64,000 bases of DNA from Psychrobacter sp. GP33. GTDB taxonomy: Bacteria; Pseudomonadota; Gammaproteobacteria; Pseudomonadales; Moraxellaceae. Each line of letters opens with the position of its first letter. Position 1 is the stretch's first letter. The position numbers and the translations under genes were made by a program. The notes under the pieces are model-generated. The model was given only the letters and a program-made list of their open reading frames with translations. It was not told where the DNA came from and made no database searches. Below, piece after piece: positions 1 through 9,686 of this stretch. The DNA is taken from the NCBI RefSeq assembly GCF_014119005.1, contig NZ_JACGYX010000006.1:62001-126000 (forward strand), given 5' to 3'.

Positions 1-525
1 GGCATTGATATTGAGCGTATGGTAGATTTAGTACCACAATTACAAGGCGCGGTTGGGCGTATGCAGCGCGTGCCGTCAAAAGATGGCTGCTTTATCGTTG
101 ATTACGCGCATACACCTGATGCCTTGGTGCAAGTGTTGGACAGTCTGCGTACTCATTGCCAAGGCAAATTGTGGGCAGTATTTGGCTGCGGCGGTGATCG
201 TGATACGGGTAAGCGTCCGTTGATGGCGCAAGCAGGATTAACGGGTGCGGATCAAGTGATATTGACCGCAGACAATCCACGCACCGAAGATCCCAATGTG
301 ATTTTGCAAGACATGCAAGTAGGTATGACTGCTGAGCAATATCAGCGCACCCATATTGAGTCTGACCGCCAACAGGCAATTACATACGCAGTCAATCATG
401 CCAGCGCTAATGATATTGTGGTAATTGCTGGCAAAGGTCATGAAACTTATCAAGAAATTAACGGTGTTCGTCATGATTTTGATGATAGCGTGGTGCTGCG
501 ACAGGCTCTACAACAATCTTTGTAG
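1..525 (+). CDS. murE: MurE, UDP-MurNAc-tripeptide synthetase (C-terminal part)
   Basis: This is the C-terminal 174 residues of the cytoplasmic ligase that adds meso-diaminopimelate to UDP-MurNAc-L-Ala-D-Glu. The frame is open from base 1, so the gene begins upstream of the window. The central-domain signature DYAHTPDAL is near visible residue 36. The DNPR motif, which recognises meso-diaminopimelate in Gram-negative MurE, is at visible residues 91-94, and GKGHETYQ lies near the end. It is followed after 99 bp by murF on the same strand, as in division and cell-wall clusters. The first ATG inside the fragment is internal and is not the start. Identification is secure; only the truncation by the window edge limits it. 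Confidence 0.96.
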   Translation, partial: GIDIERMVDLVPQLQGAVGRMQRVPSKDGCFIVDYAHTPDALVQVLDSLRTHCQGKLWAVFGCGGDRDTGKRPLMAQAGLTGADQVILTADNPRTEDPNVILQDMQVGMTAEQYQRTHIESDRQQAITYAVNHASANDIVVIAGKGHETYQEINGVRHDFDDSVVLRQALQQSL

Positions 526-624
526 CAATCAGGACGAATATAAAACCATTTAGTGCCTCAAAAATATAACCATCATAGTAAATGGTATCGTCAATACGAC
601 AAGAAATAAGACAAGGTAATCGTT

Positions 625-2091
625 ATGACAGCTGATAATAATAATAGTAGGCAGTCGCAAGGACTGTATGTCTGGCAAGAAGATAATTTGCTAGCAGCGA
701 CAACAGCACTTGATGGATACTGGCAGCTCGGTGATAGGCAACTAGATAGCAGTCACGCTGATTTAGCGGTAAGTGTTTCTAGCACCCGCATTGCCACGGA
801 TACCCGCAACATTCAAGCTGGTGACATTTTTTTAGCCATTATTGGTGATAATTTTGATGGCCACGATTACCTCGATATTGCGATTACTCAAGGTGCAAGC
901 GCTGTTATTGTGTCGCGTCCACTGGTAACTGTCATTGCTAACAATATTCCGCAATTGGTGGTTACAGATACTCGCTTGGCATTGGGGCAACTGGCATCGT
1001 ATCGTCGTCAGCAGCATCCGGATTTGACAGTTATTGCTATTACTGGCTCGAGCGGTAAAACAACGGCTAAAGAGATGCTTGGCAGTATTTTTAGTCGCCT
1101 AGCATCGACTCTAATTACCCGTGGTAATTTAAATAATGACTTTGGCGTGCCCATGATGATGCTTGAGCTAAAAGATCAGCATCGTTATGCCATCTTAGAG
1201 CTTGGCGCGAACCATATTGGTGAGATTGCCTATACCACAGAGCTTGTGCGTCCAGATGTGGCGTGTATTTTAAATATCGGTACCGCACATCTAGGTGAGT
1301 TTGGTAGTCGTGAGGGTATTTGCCAAACCAAAGCAGAAATTTTTCATACCTTAACGGATAAGCAAGTTGCCATCGTGCCTGACACTGATGATTATGCTCA
1401 GCAGTTGCGAAACATAGCTAAAACGCATACGTCGCAAGTGCTTGGCTTTGGCAGCACCGATGTGACCGCAAGTGACATTAACGTCCATGCTGAAGGCAGC
1501 GAATTTATTCTTCATCTTGGTAGTCAAGCAGGCGCAGTCAGTTTGCCGCTGGCAGGTGAGCATAATGTGAGTAATGCTTTAGCAGCAGCAGCGTGTGCTT
1601 ATGCGCTAAATATCGATATTCAAGATATCGTCACCGGATTAAATCATGCCCGTCCAGCAAAAGGGCGCTTAAACAGCCAAATGTTGGGCAGACATCGGCT
1701 GATTGATGACACTTATAATGCCAATCCACATTCTGTCCGCGCTGCTGCCCACGTATTAGCCGCGCAAACTGGCACTCAAATTATGGTGTTGGGCGATATC
1801 GGTGAGCTTGGCGAGGCGGCAATCAGCGAGCACCACAATCTTGGGCACACGATTGCTAGTGATACCAGTATTGATATGCTGTTATGTGTTGGGGAATTTG
1901 CATCGGATAGCGTTGCTGGTGCCAAAGCCGTTGGCGGTATTGAGGCACACGCATTTACCGATAAACCTCAGTTGTTGGATTTTTTACAGCCGTATTTACA
2001 GGCGCAGCAAGCACAGCCTTGTACTGTGTTGTTCAAAGGCTCTCGTTCCATGCAAATGGAATCTCTTATTGATGCGCTAGTAAAGGAGTAG
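625..2091 (+). CDS. murF: MurF, UDP-MurNAc-tripeptide--D-Ala-D-Ala ligase
   Basis: MurF adds D-Ala-D-Ala to the UDP-MurNAc-tripeptide and so completes the cytoplasmic pentapeptide precursor. At 488 residues it is slightly longer than most family members (about 450) because of an N-terminal stretch rich in Asn and Ser. The ATP-binding loop GSSGKTTAKEM is near residue 141, and the family motif DDTYNANPHS is near residue 363. The ATG at 625 follows an AAGGTAA ribosome site. It ends only 3 bp before the mraY start codon, so translation is probably coupled. It lies between murE and mraY in the conserved order. Confidence 0.97.
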   Translation: MTADNNNSRQSQGLYVWQEDNLLAATTALDGYWQLGDRQLDSSHADLAVSVSSTRIATDTRNIQAGDIFLAIIGDNFDGHDYLDIAITQGASAVIVSRPLVTVIANNIPQLVVTDTRLALGQLASYRRQQHPDLTVIAITGSSGKTTAKEMLGSIFSRLASTLITRGNLNNDFGVPMMMLELKDQHRYAILELGANHIGEIAYTTELVRPDVACILNIGTAHLGEFGSREGICQTKAEIFHTLTDKQVAIVPDTDDYAQQLRNIAKTHTSQVLGFGSTDVTASDINVHAEGSEFILHLGSQAGAVSLPLAGEHNVSNALAAAACAYALNIDIQDIVTGLNHARPAKGRLNSQMLGRHRLIDDTYNANPHSVRAAAHVLAAQTGTQIMVLGDIGELGEAAISEHHNLGHTIASDTSIDMLLCVGEFASDSVAGAKAVGGIEAHAFTDKPQLLDFLQPYLQAQQAQPCTVLFKGSRSMQMESLIDALVKE

Positions 2092-2094
2092 ACC

Positions 2095-3213
2095 GTGTTA
2101 GTTTGGTTGTTTGGATGGCTTGGGCAATTTTATTCTCCGTTTTATGCGGTCTCTTCGTTAACGCTGCGTGCGTTACTGGCAGTAATTACTGCGCTTGCCT
2201 TTAGTCTGTTTTTTGGTGGGCGCGTGATTCGCCATTTACGTACCCTCAAATATGGGCAGGCGATTCGTAATGATGGACCGCAATCGCATTTGATCAAAAC
2301 GGGTACGCCAACCATGGGCGGGGTTTTGATTTTAACCGCTATCGGGGTCTCAACCTTATTATGGGCGCGATTGAATAATCCCTACGTTTGGATTCTGCTA
2401 GTAGTCATGGTTATTTTTGGCTTGGTGGGCTGGGCAGATGACTGGCTAAAAATTAAGTATAAAAACCCCACTGGTTTAATTGCTCGTAAAAAATACTTTT
2501 GGCTATCCATGGGCGCATTATTCGTCGGGGTATCCTTATATTATATCGCCACGCAGCAACCTGACATCAATACCACGCGCGAAATGCAAGATTTGTTATT
2601 ACCTATCTTTAAGAATCTAACGATTCCATTCTCCGTGGTGCCATTTGGTATTGGCTTTATTATCTTTACCTACTTTGTGATTAATGGCGCGTCCAATGCG
2701 GTCAATTTAACCGACGGCTTAGATGGTTTGGCAATTTTACCGGTTGTGTTGGTAGCCGCTGGTTTAGGCGCGATGGCATATGTATCAGGAGACGTTAGAT
2801 TTGCCCATTATTTGCATGTACCGTATATTGCTTATAACTCTGAAGTTATTATCGTCTGCGGGGCGATGATTGGCGCAGGACTTGGGTTTTTATGGTTTAA
2901 CGCCCATCCCGCACAAGTCTTTATGGGTGACGTGGGTGCACTATCGCTTGGCGCTATGCTGGGAACGATTGCGGTCATGACGCGTCAGGAGATTGCCTTT
3001 GCGATTATGGGTGGTTTGTTTGTCGCTGAAGCGTTATCGGTAATCATACAGGTAGGCTCCTACAAGCTGCGTAAAAAACGTGTCTTTCGAATGGCACCGC
3101 TGCATCACCATTTTGAAGAGCTTGGCTGGAAAGAGACGCAAGTGGTGGCGCGGTTTTGGATTATTGCCATTGTATTGGTGGTAATGGGTCTTATGACGTT
3201 AAAGCTACGTTAG
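2095..3213 (+). CDS. mraY: MraY, phospho-MurNAc-pentapeptide transferase
   Basis: This integral membrane enzyme moves phospho-MurNAc-pentapeptide onto undecaprenyl phosphate to make lipid I. The protein has 372 residues and about ten hydrophobic segments, the usual size. The Asp pair of the DDWLKIK motif is at residues 115-116. [10 protein letters not shown] lies in the middle, the catalytic-loop Asp of FMGDVGAL is near residue 279, and HHHFE is near the C-terminus. The start is GTG, preceded by a strong AAGGAG seven bases upstream that overlaps the end of murF. A terminator follows directly, so murE-murF-mraY ends here, and murG and murD do not come next. Confidence 0.97.
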   Translation: MLVWLFGWLGQFYSPFYAVSSLTLRALLAVITALAFSLFFGGRVIRHLRTLKYGQAIRNDGPQSHLIKTGTPTMGGVLILTAIGVSTLLWARLNNPYVWILLVVMVIFGLVGWADDWLKIKYKNPTGLIARKKYFWLSMGALFVGVSLYYIATQQPDINTTREMQDLLLPIFKNLTIPFSVVPFGIGFIIFTYFVINGASNAVNLTDGLDGLAILPVVLVAAGLGAMAYVSGDVRFAHYLHVPYIAYNSEVIIVCGAMIGAGLGFLWFNAHPAQVFMGDVGALSLGAMLGTIAVMTRQEIAFAIMGGLFVAEALSVIIQVGSYKLRKKRVFRMAPLHHHFEELGWKETQVVARFWIIAIVLVVMGLMTLKLR

Positions 3214-3245
3214 GAATAGGTAGCGTAGCTTCAACGAGTAGCAAT

Positions 3246-3282
3246 AAAAAGCCACTTCTATATCATGAGAAGTGGCTTTTTT
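3246..3282 (+). terminator. Rho-independent terminator of the murE-murF-mraY unit
   Basis: An AAAAAGCCACTTCT arm and an AGAAGTGGCTTTTTT arm enclose an 8-base loop, 32 bp after the mraY stop. The U-tract is on the plus strand. Confidence 0.9.
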
Positions 3283-3337
3283 GTCGCTTGATGCTTAAAT
3301 TTTGGTAAGATGCTCAGCATATTTATCTGATTTCGAG

Positions 3338-4312
3338 ATGCTCGTGACCCTATTTATTTGCCCTATTTGTCAATCGCCCCTCCAGCCTGCCACTGACACT
3401 TGGCGCTGTGATGGCAGCTTGCACCCAAAACATACCCCGCATCCTTTTGATGTGGCGCGCCAAGGTTATGTTAATCTTTTACCTGTACAACAAAAAAAGT
3501 CTAAAGCCCCGGGCGACAGCCAGCAGTCTATTATTGCCCGCCAGCGCTTTTTAACTGCCGGCTATTATCAACCGTTAAAAGACCTAATTTGTGAGCAAAT
3601 GGCGCAGTTATTGGGGCAAAATAAAACTGGCACTGATAATGAGAGGGCAGAAATAAACTGGCTAGATATCGGCTGCGGTGAAGGTTATTACACCCAAGCC
3701 ATGGCGCAGCAAGGAATTATCGACAACTTAATAGCCGCCGATATCAGTAAACCGGCATTGGTAGAGCTTGCAAAATCTAGTAAGATAAAGGATAGGTTGT
3801 GGTATCAACAAGGCGCTAATCAAAAAAATACTAATAAAAAAACCTCTATTTATCCACTAGTGACTAGTGCCGCACATTTGCCATTAAGTGCTGGCAGTAT
3901 GCACGGAATTAGCAGTATTTTTAGCCCAATTTTGCCAGAAATATTCGCTGATATGCTCACAGAAGAAGGCTATTTAATCATTGCTAAACCCGATATCGGT
4001 CATCTGATGAGTTTGCGTGAGGCGTTGTTTGATAGCGTACGAGAGCATGATTCTGATAAATTTTTACCAACCTTAGCACCGCATTTTAGGCTAGTAGCCA
4101 CGCATCAAGTGATAAATGCGCTAAGCTTACCGGCTGACGCCTTAGCCGATTTATTGACCATGACGCCTTATGCCTATCGTGCCCGCTTAGAGAATCGCCA
4201 AGCGCTGTTAGACAGTGCAGCAACAGCGCCTTTTGCTACTGAAGCTAAGTTTGTGGTCTATATTTTACAAAAACGTACCGCGAGTACGCTAGATGCTGAT
4301 GTCCAGACTTAG
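3338..4312 (+). CDS. rlmA: RlmA-type 23S rRNA (guanine-N1) methyltransferase
   Basis: A SAM-dependent methyltransferase expected to methylate G745 of 23S rRNA at N1. The N-terminal zinc-finger cysteines CPIC are at residues 8-11, with a further Cys near residue 24. The family block GYVNLLPVQQKKSKAPGD follows, and the SAM-binding motif LDIGCGEGYY is near residue 108. The region between the zinc ligands is a little longer than in the E. coli protein. I prefer the ATG at 3338 over an upstream TTG at 3302 because family members begin a few residues before CPxC; no strong ribosome site marks either. Its stop overlaps the convergent cardiolipin synthase gene by 4 bp. Confidence 0.9.
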   Translation: MLVTLFICPICQSPLQPATDTWRCDGSLHPKHTPHPFDVARQGYVNLLPVQQKKSKAPGDSQQSIIARQRFLTAGYYQPLKDLICEQMAQLLGQNKTGTDNERAEINWLDIGCGEGYYTQAMAQQGIIDNLIAADISKPALVELAKSSKIKDRLWYQQGANQKNTNKKTSIYPLVTSAAHLPLSAGSMHGISSIFSPILPEIFADMLTEEGYLIIAKPDIGHLMSLREALFDSVREHDSDKFLPTLAPHFRLVATHQVINALSLPADALADLLTMTPYAYRARLENRQALLDSAATAPFATEAKFVVYILQKRTASTLDADVQT

Positions 4313-5757
4313 AGAACTGGTCCTATGGTTGCCACAATATTATTCCATATACGATAAAATAATGGCCATTGTTCGACTTGTTCGCGCTTAACTTCGACGG
4401 AGTCTGCAATATATTGATATTGGCGCGCCATAATATCAGCGGTTAATGCCTTATTGCTCATGACCACGTTATTTTCATAGTTCAAATCAAAGCTGCGTAA
4501 GTCTAAGTTGGTTGAGCCAATCAAGCTGATTTCACCATCAATGGTCAAGGTTTTGGCGTGTAATAAGCCCGGTTTATACTCGTAAATTTTGACTCCAGCT
4601 TCTAACAATTCCCAGTAATAGCTGCGACTGGTGGCAGCGACTACGAATGAGTCGTTATTTTTGGGGAAAATCATCGTCACATCGACACCACGATAGGCAG
4701 TAGCACATAGGATACTAACTAGCGAATAATCAGGTACAAAATAGGGCGTTGAAATCATCAAGGTATGCTGAGCCTGACTGATCAGCGCGCCCAAAAATTG
4801 TGGAGAAGCGCCGCGCTGCTGGATTGGACCATCGGCAAATACCTGCGCGGCAAAGCCATTTTCTTTTGGCTGAGTGTCATAAGAAAAACTGCTAAGTGGC
4901 GTGTCGGGATTTTCCATTAACCAATCACTGGCAAATAGCATCTGATTTTGGGCGACCACTGGACCTTCCACACGCAGCATAATATCTACCCAAGGTGCAT
5001 ACTTTGGCTTTGGGCTAAATTCAGGATCCGCGCAATTGCGACTACCGCTATAGCCAATTTTACCGTCAATGACCGTGATTTTGCGGTGATTGCGCAAATC
5101 GATACGACTAAACAATAACACTTTAATGAAATTACTAATCGGTAGCGCCACACTGACTTGCACGCCCGCAGATTTCATCTCCTTCCATAGCTTTGAGTTC
5201 ACCATCTTGCGTGAACCCATACCATCAACCATGGCGCGACAAGTAACGCCGCGTTTTGCTGCCCGAATCAGCGCTTGTGCGGTATCTGTGCCCATGCCAT
5301 CAAGCAGCCAAATGTAATACAGCACATGAATATGATCGGTTGCTGCATCGAAATCAGCAATCATACGCGTGCGGGTTTCATCGGCATCTGCCATCAGCTC
5401 AGCACGGTTACCAAGCGTCGTATGATAACCTGTGACATTGGCACCATAGGCAAATGCAGCATGATACTCATGCTTGACCCCTATACGTAGTGACGCATCA
5501 CTGCCCAACACGGCAGGTGCTTGCTGATGTAGGCGTTCAATAATGGCACGATTCTTACGCTCAAAATCACGACCCAAATGAATTTCTCCGAATAGCCAAT
5601 ACACCACCACTCCGGCATAGGGCAGTAAGAATAATACCACGAGCCAAACCAATCGAGCAGGCGAGGTCAAATCATGACGAGATAATACCCGCAGCGAGAT
5701 GACTATTAATAAAAGAAAATGGATGATAAAAACAATATTAACGATATTTATCGTCAT
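4309..5757 (-). CDS. cls: Cardiolipin synthase, phospholipase D family
   Basis: A membrane enzyme that joins phosphatidylglycerol units to form cardiolipin. It has 482 residues, the normal length for bacterial ClsA-type enzymes. Two hydrophobic segments open the protein, the second ending in a VYWLFGE motif typical of the family. The two HxKx4D active-site motifs are HRKITVID near residue 221 and HAKTLTID near residue 398, each followed by a conserved G-S-x-N stretch. The last 4 bp overlap the end of the convergent rlmA. Which paralogue (ClsA, B or C) it is cannot be fixed by reading, but the two transmembrane segments and the length favour ClsA. Confidence 0.93.
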   Translation of the reverse strand: MTINIVNIVFIIHFLLLIVISLRVLSRHDLTSPARLVWLVVLFLLPYAGVVVYWLFGEIHLGRDFERKNRAIIERLHQQAPAVLGSDASLRIGVKHEYHAAFAYGANVTGYHTTLGNRAELMADADETRTRMIADFDAATDHIHVLYYIWLLDGMGTDTAQALIRAAKRGVTCRAMVDGMGSRKMVNSKLWKEMKSAGVQVSVALPISNFIKVLLFSRIDLRNHRKITVIDGKIGYSGSRNCADPEFSPKPKYAPWVDIMLRVEGPVVAQNQMLFASDWLMENPDTPLSSFSYDTQPKENGFAAQVFADGPIQQRGASPQFLGALISQAQHTLMISTPYFVPDYSLVSILCATAYRGVDVTMIFPKNNDSFVVAATSRSYYWELLEAGVKIYEYKPGLLHAKTLTIDGEISLIGSTNLDLRSFDLNYENNVVMSNKALTADIMARQYQYIADSVEVKREQVEQWPLFYRIWNNIVATIGPVL

Positions 5758-5864
5758 AAGCGTTACCTGTTATTATTATTTATAGGATTAATCTTATGGA
5801 TGCATGTCGGTGCTTTTTAGGGCACACGCGTTAGAGTAAATGAACCACTAGAATTTTAAATGAA

Positions 5865-7076
5865 TTAAATATCAGGCATATTCATCACTTGAGTATAGTG
5901 CGCAGGATTAAATTTTATAGTAACCACGAGCATACCAATAAGCGTCATGAGTAACATCAGCCATACTGCTTGAAAACTGCCTGTCCATTCGCGCAGTACG
6001 CCTGCGATATAAGGAATAATGGCGGTAATAATAAAGCCAATCCCTTGTACAAATGCGGTCAGCGCGCCAGCAAGGCTTGGCTCAGATAGATGATCAAGCG
6101 CCACCGTCAATGTTAAAGAAAAACACGCACCAAGACCACAGCCAATCATCGCCACCCATAAGATAAGAAGCGCCTTCGGCATAAGCAACAGTCCAATAAA
6201 CCCGAGTACCTGAATACCCACTGCAAAAAACAACCAAGGACGACGATCTAAGCGTTTTGCCGACAGTACGGGCGCGCCCAGTGCGCCAACCACCTGCAAG
6301 ATGGTCATAATGCCAATCAGCTCGCCACTATCCTGCGCGCTCCAGCCTAGGCCACGAGCGTAGCTTGGTAACCAAGCAATCATACAGGCGTAACCGGCAT
6401 TTGCCAGACCAAAATAGCTGGCGAGCAGCCATGCACGCCGCTTGCCAAAAAAATTAATTTTTATAGAATGGATTGAGTTATTCATCTCCTCGCTGGCTTT
6501 TAACCACCATAGGACAAGGGCAATGACCGGAAAAATCAGCCATACACCTAAACCTGCTTGCCAATGACCATAATGCTCAGCTACTAACGGACTGACCATA
6601 GCAGCCAAGCCGCCACCCGTCATCAACGCCGCTGAATAAATACCCATTGCCAGAGGTACGCGCTTAGGATACCAGCGTTTTACCACGCCCGGAGCCATCG
6701 CTTGCACCACCGCAATTCCAATACCACCAAGCAAGGTACTGGCAATTAACGCCCAGCCTGTGGTCAATCCCAACCGCCACACGCCCGCTGCTGCAATGGC
6801 AAACAAGCCTGCTACAATCCATGCGCTTTCACTTAACCGCCTACCAATCCAAGGTAACAATAAAGGAAATATTCCCATACATAACATCGGCAAGACTACC
6901 AGTAATGACGCTGTTTGCAAGCTTATACCAGTGCTCAAGCGAATTTCCGCCAATAAAGGACCGGTAGATGTTAGCGTCGGGCGTAGCGTCAATGCTAGAG
7001 CAGCAATTACTACCATCGGCCAATATAACGTTAGAATTGACGGACGGGTTTGAGAAGCCAAGTACTTATTACTCAT
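5865..7076 (-). CDS. MFS transporter of the CynX/NimT (cyanate transporter-like) family
   Basis: A 403-residue major facilitator with about twelve hydrophobic segments. The opening block with RPTLTSTGPLLAEIR, the GIGIAVVQAMAPGVVKRWYP region and the SAQDSGELIGIMTI region resemble the CynX/NimT branch, which exports or imports small anionic or azole compounds. The substrate cannot be read from sequence. No cyanase or carbonic anhydrase gene is nearby, so a cyanate role is not supported by context. It is monocistronic, about 107 bp upstream of cls on the same strand. No clear Shine-Dalgarno precedes the ATG. Confidence 0.85.
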   Translation of the reverse strand: MSNKYLASQTRPSILTLYWPMVVIAALALTLRPTLTSTGPLLAEIRLSTGISLQTASLLVVLPMLCMGIFPLLLPWIGRRLSESAWIVAGLFAIAAAGVWRLGLTTGWALIASTLLGGIGIAVVQAMAPGVVKRWYPKRVPLAMGIYSAALMTGGGLAAMVSPLVAEHYGHWQAGLGVWLIFPVIALVLWWLKASEEMNNSIHSIKINFFGKRRAWLLASYFGLANAGYACMIAWLPSYARGLGWSAQDSGELIGIMTILQVVGALGAPVLSAKRLDRRPWLFFAVGIQVLGFIGLLLMPKALLILWVAMIGCGLGACFSLTLTVALDHLSEPSLAGALTAFVQGIGFIITAIIPYIAGVLREWTGSFQAVWLMLLMTLIGMLVVTIKFNPAHYTQVMNMPDI

Positions 7077-7689
7077 AAAAAATGCTCAGTATTCATAAAT
7101 AATAAACTGATCCTTAGCAGTAAAAAGGGGATTAAAACCTTCGTGCATTGCTATAAAAATTTGTGCCAGTCTACTCTTTTTACAATGATTTGTAAGCGTC
7201 AAGATGTGCAGCAAACGTAACGGCTTAAGTGTTAATAAAACGCCCTTAACAAAAGTAAAAACGCCCTTTTATAAAAGCTAAGATAGGTCACAAAAGACAT
7301 AGGACAACTGCGACTATAATAAAACATATTTTGCACAAGGAAATTCATACATCCGTGCTACAGTAAAAGACGCATCCCTTATTTTAAAAAACCAGCAGCA
7401 TAAAATAGTTAAAATAAAATAGTCAAAAAATTGGCGCAGTCTTAACAGGATTATGTTAATGCTATTAGTAAATACAGCTTAATTTATTTACTCATGAAAG
7501 GGATGGTATACTTGTTACAGTTATGGAATACTAATAAAACTCACGTAACGGCAAACTACAGTTTGTAGTATGTTCTTAATATCGTGAAGTTAACATCATG
7601 ACATTATCGTCATGTACTTAGGATTATTAAGAATAGGCCACCCACTAAGCTTGAATGATACAAGCTTTTATTTGAAAGGATGCTCAATA
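7077..7689. other. Intergenic region between divergent MFS and hypothetical genes
   Basis: This 613-bp AT-rich stretch must hold the promoters of two divergent genes. It contains an 11-bp direct repeat with a 21-bp period (7237-7247 and 7258-7268). A small hairpin lies around 7556-7572 (ACTAC/GTAGT), and a CATGAC/GTCATG hairpin is at about 7597-7614, just ahead of the next gene. I see no convincing coding sequence. Confidence 0.6.
7237..7268. repeat. 11-bp direct repeat, AAAACGCCCTT, spaced by two helical turns
   Basis: Two exact copies of AAAACGCCCTT start 21 bp apart, about 160 bp upstream of the MFS start codon. The spacing of two DNA turns would place both copies on the same face of the helix, as tandem activator sites often are. 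No regulator is identified. Confidence 0.45.
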
Positions 7690-8115
7690 ATGTTTAAGAC
7701 TAAAACGCCACAACAAGAAACATTTATTAATATCGTACACAGCCCACGTTTAAAACCCCTCAAGCGTCAGCCTGCAGTCAAATGCACGGTAGCTCGCGGA
7801 CCGATTGATAAAGCCTATTTGGCAGAATTAGCAGGCTCGGATGAATATATCTCAATAGCTTTTTGCTATAAAAACTATAACGATGAAGCCAAGCCCCGCT
7901 TGAGTGAAAATGAAAGCTGTGCAGTGATTAGTGTCGCTAAGGCCAAAGAGCTGTTGCACACAGAAGTATTAGCAGAAGAAGCGTTGACGTCAGTCAGTAT
8001 TATCTTATTTAGTGCGGTATCACAAACCTTTGGGGGTTTCTTAACCGATGGCGAAACCAACAAGCGCTATGTCTTATCAAAAGGCACAGAATACGCCGGT
8101 CTGACTTCACTTTAA
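7690..8115 (+). CDS. Hypothetical protein, 141 residues
   Basis: I do not recognise this protein. The start is placed at the ATG at 7690 because AAAGGA lies nine bases upstream; an in-frame upstream ATG at 7612 has no ribosome site and sits in a hairpin. The product is soluble-looking, with no signal peptide or membrane segment. It has a basic N-terminal third (HSPRLKPLKRQPAVKC), a central region with CYKNYNDEAKPRLSENESC, and a C-terminal block ending in FGGFLTDGETNKRYVLSKG. It stands alone, with about 610 bp upstream and a terminator about 95 bp downstream. Codon use matches the neighbours, so it is probably a real lineage-specific gene of unknown function. Confidence 0.75.
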   Translation: MFKTKTPQQETFINIVHSPRLKPLKRQPAVKCTVARGPIDKAYLAELAGSDEYISIAFCYKNYNDEAKPRLSENESCAVISVAKAKELLHTEVLAEEALTSVSIILFSAVSQTFGGFLTDGETNKRYVLSKGTEYAGLTSL

Positions 8116-8208
8116 GATAATCTTTATAAACTCATCATTTTTAACATATGTGAGTGAGAGATACTTGTTTAAGTTTAATAGTATTGAGTTTTTATAAATT
8201 AGATAAAT

Positions 8209-8240
8209 AAAAAAAGCCACTTTTAGAGTGGCTTTTTTTA
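8209..8240 (+). terminator. Rho-independent terminator after the 141-residue protein
   Basis: An AAAAAAGCCACT arm and an AGTGGCTTTTTT arm enclose the five-base loop TTTAG, with a good U-tract on the plus strand. Confidence 0.88.
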
Positions 8241-8396
8241 TTGCTTTAAAGTTTTCATAAATAATGATGATTTTATCGGTTATTCTTAAATCTTACATTC
8301 TTTAACACTGTTATTCATGGTCATCTTCAAGTTTTAGTGTAAATTATTTATAGTTATAAGCTGTAGATTCAACTCACCATTATCAAGGATGATAAG

Positions 8397-9452
8397 ATGT
8401 ATAAAATTGGAAGCGCTTTATTGATGACCGCAGGTTTAGCTTTGACACCACTTACACAAGCCATAGCAGCAGAACGTCCCAGTATCTCTGTTCTCATTCC
8501 GGGGAAGCATAATGATAACGGCTTTATGGAAGCCGCCTATCGTGGCTATGAAAAGATTAAGACAGAGTTGGATGTCGATGCGACATACGTCTCCAATATA
8601 TCCGCGACTTCAGATCAAAAGCTACTAACGGATGCCATGCGAGAATTGGCTCAAAAAAGCCCCGATATGATTATTGCTCATGGTGGTCAATGCAACGGTC
8701 CTGCAGAAATTGTTAGTAAAGAGTTTCCTAATATTAAATTTGTCGTTATCCAAGGTCAGGTACAAGGCGATAATCTTTCCAGTTATGTCGTACGTCAAGA
8801 AGATTCTGCATGGCTGGCAGGGGCGCTGGCTGGACTCACCACTAAATCTAACATCGTTGGTCATATCTCTGGTGCTTGGCCAAAGCCCGGTTTGATGGGT
8901 CGTGCTGCTTTCTACGATGGACTCAAATATGTTAATCCTAAAGCTACCTTTCTAACTTGGTTCACAGGTGATCTAGATAATAAAGATATCAACGCAGAAG
9001 CGGCTTCAGCAGAGATATATAAAGGTGCTGATGTCATTTACACCATGCTCAATGCCGGGCGTCAAGGTGTGATTGAAGAGATTAAAACTCATGACGGCAA
9101 GGTACGTCACATCGGGAATGTATCGGATTGGACCAAGGTAGATGATACATTTGTTGGCTCGGCAGTGGCTGACGCTAGTGTGGCTATTCTTACTGCTGCT
9201 CAAGACTTAACCACGGGTAAATGGCGTCCTAATCAAATTCATGAGATTGGACTGAGTGAGCAGGATGTGGTGAGACTGGCGGTCGCTAATGACGTATCAC
9301 CAGAAGTAAAAAATAAATTAGATACCTTTGCTAAAAAAATCGTTAATGGTGAGATTAAGATTTCTACCACCTATAACGGCAAAGAGTTTAATCCAGCAAC
9401 CGGAAATTTTGTAGAGCAATCATTTAAAGAAACTCTAAAAAAATACCAATAA
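8397..9452 (+). CDS. BMP-family (Med/BmpA-like) periplasmic substrate-binding protein
   Basis: A 351-residue secreted binding protein of the BMP family, whose members bind nucleosides or related ligands for ABC transporters. A signal peptide covers about residues 1-24, with a likely cleavage after AIAA. There is no lipobox cysteine, so it would be soluble in the periplasm. Family features include PGKHNDNGFMEAAYRGYEK near the start, VVRQEDSAWLAGALAG in the middle and DDTFVGSAVADASV later. No ATPase or permease gene is next to it, so it either serves a transporter encoded elsewhere or is a stand-alone sensor. A hairpin follows the stop. Confidence 0.85.
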   Translation: MYKIGSALLMTAGLALTPLTQAIAAERPSISVLIPGKHNDNGFMEAAYRGYEKIKTELDVDATYVSNISATSDQKLLTDAMRELAQKSPDMIIAHGGQCNGPAEIVSKEFPNIKFVVIQGQVQGDNLSSYVVRQEDSAWLAGALAGLTTKSNIVGHISGAWPKPGLMGRAAFYDGLKYVNPKATFLTWFTGDLDNKDINAEAASAEIYKGADVIYTMLNAGRQGVIEEIKTHDGKVRHIGNVSDWTKVDDTFVGSAVADASVAILTAAQDLTTGKWRPNQIHEIGLSEQDVVRLAVANDVSPEVKNKLDTFAKKIVNGEIKISTTYNGKEFNPATGNFVEQSFKETLKKYQ

Positions 9453-9472
9453 TGCTTTTAATAGCAAAAATA

Positions 9473-9505
9473 CTGTAAAGGCTAGGGACAAGATAGCCTT
9501 TACAG
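9473..9505 (+). terminator. 11-bp hairpin downstream of the BMP gene
   Basis: CTGTAAAGGCT and AGCCTTTACAG form a perfect 11-bp stem with an 11-base loop, 21 bp after the stop. No U-tract follows, so it may stabilise the mRNA 3' end rather than terminate by itself. Confidence 0.55.
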
Positions 9506-9686
9506 CATAGACGTGAATCATTGCTGTTTACGGTATTTATTTGGTCGAGAATGATATTTTAGTGGTATGAAATTTTTGACAGCCGTAATTAGCAAGTAGA
9601 GACTAAAAGTCTTACTATTATAGGCATTCATTATTGTTTAAAGTGAAGTAAAAAAAAGATAGGATAACAGAGTTCATATATAAGAT

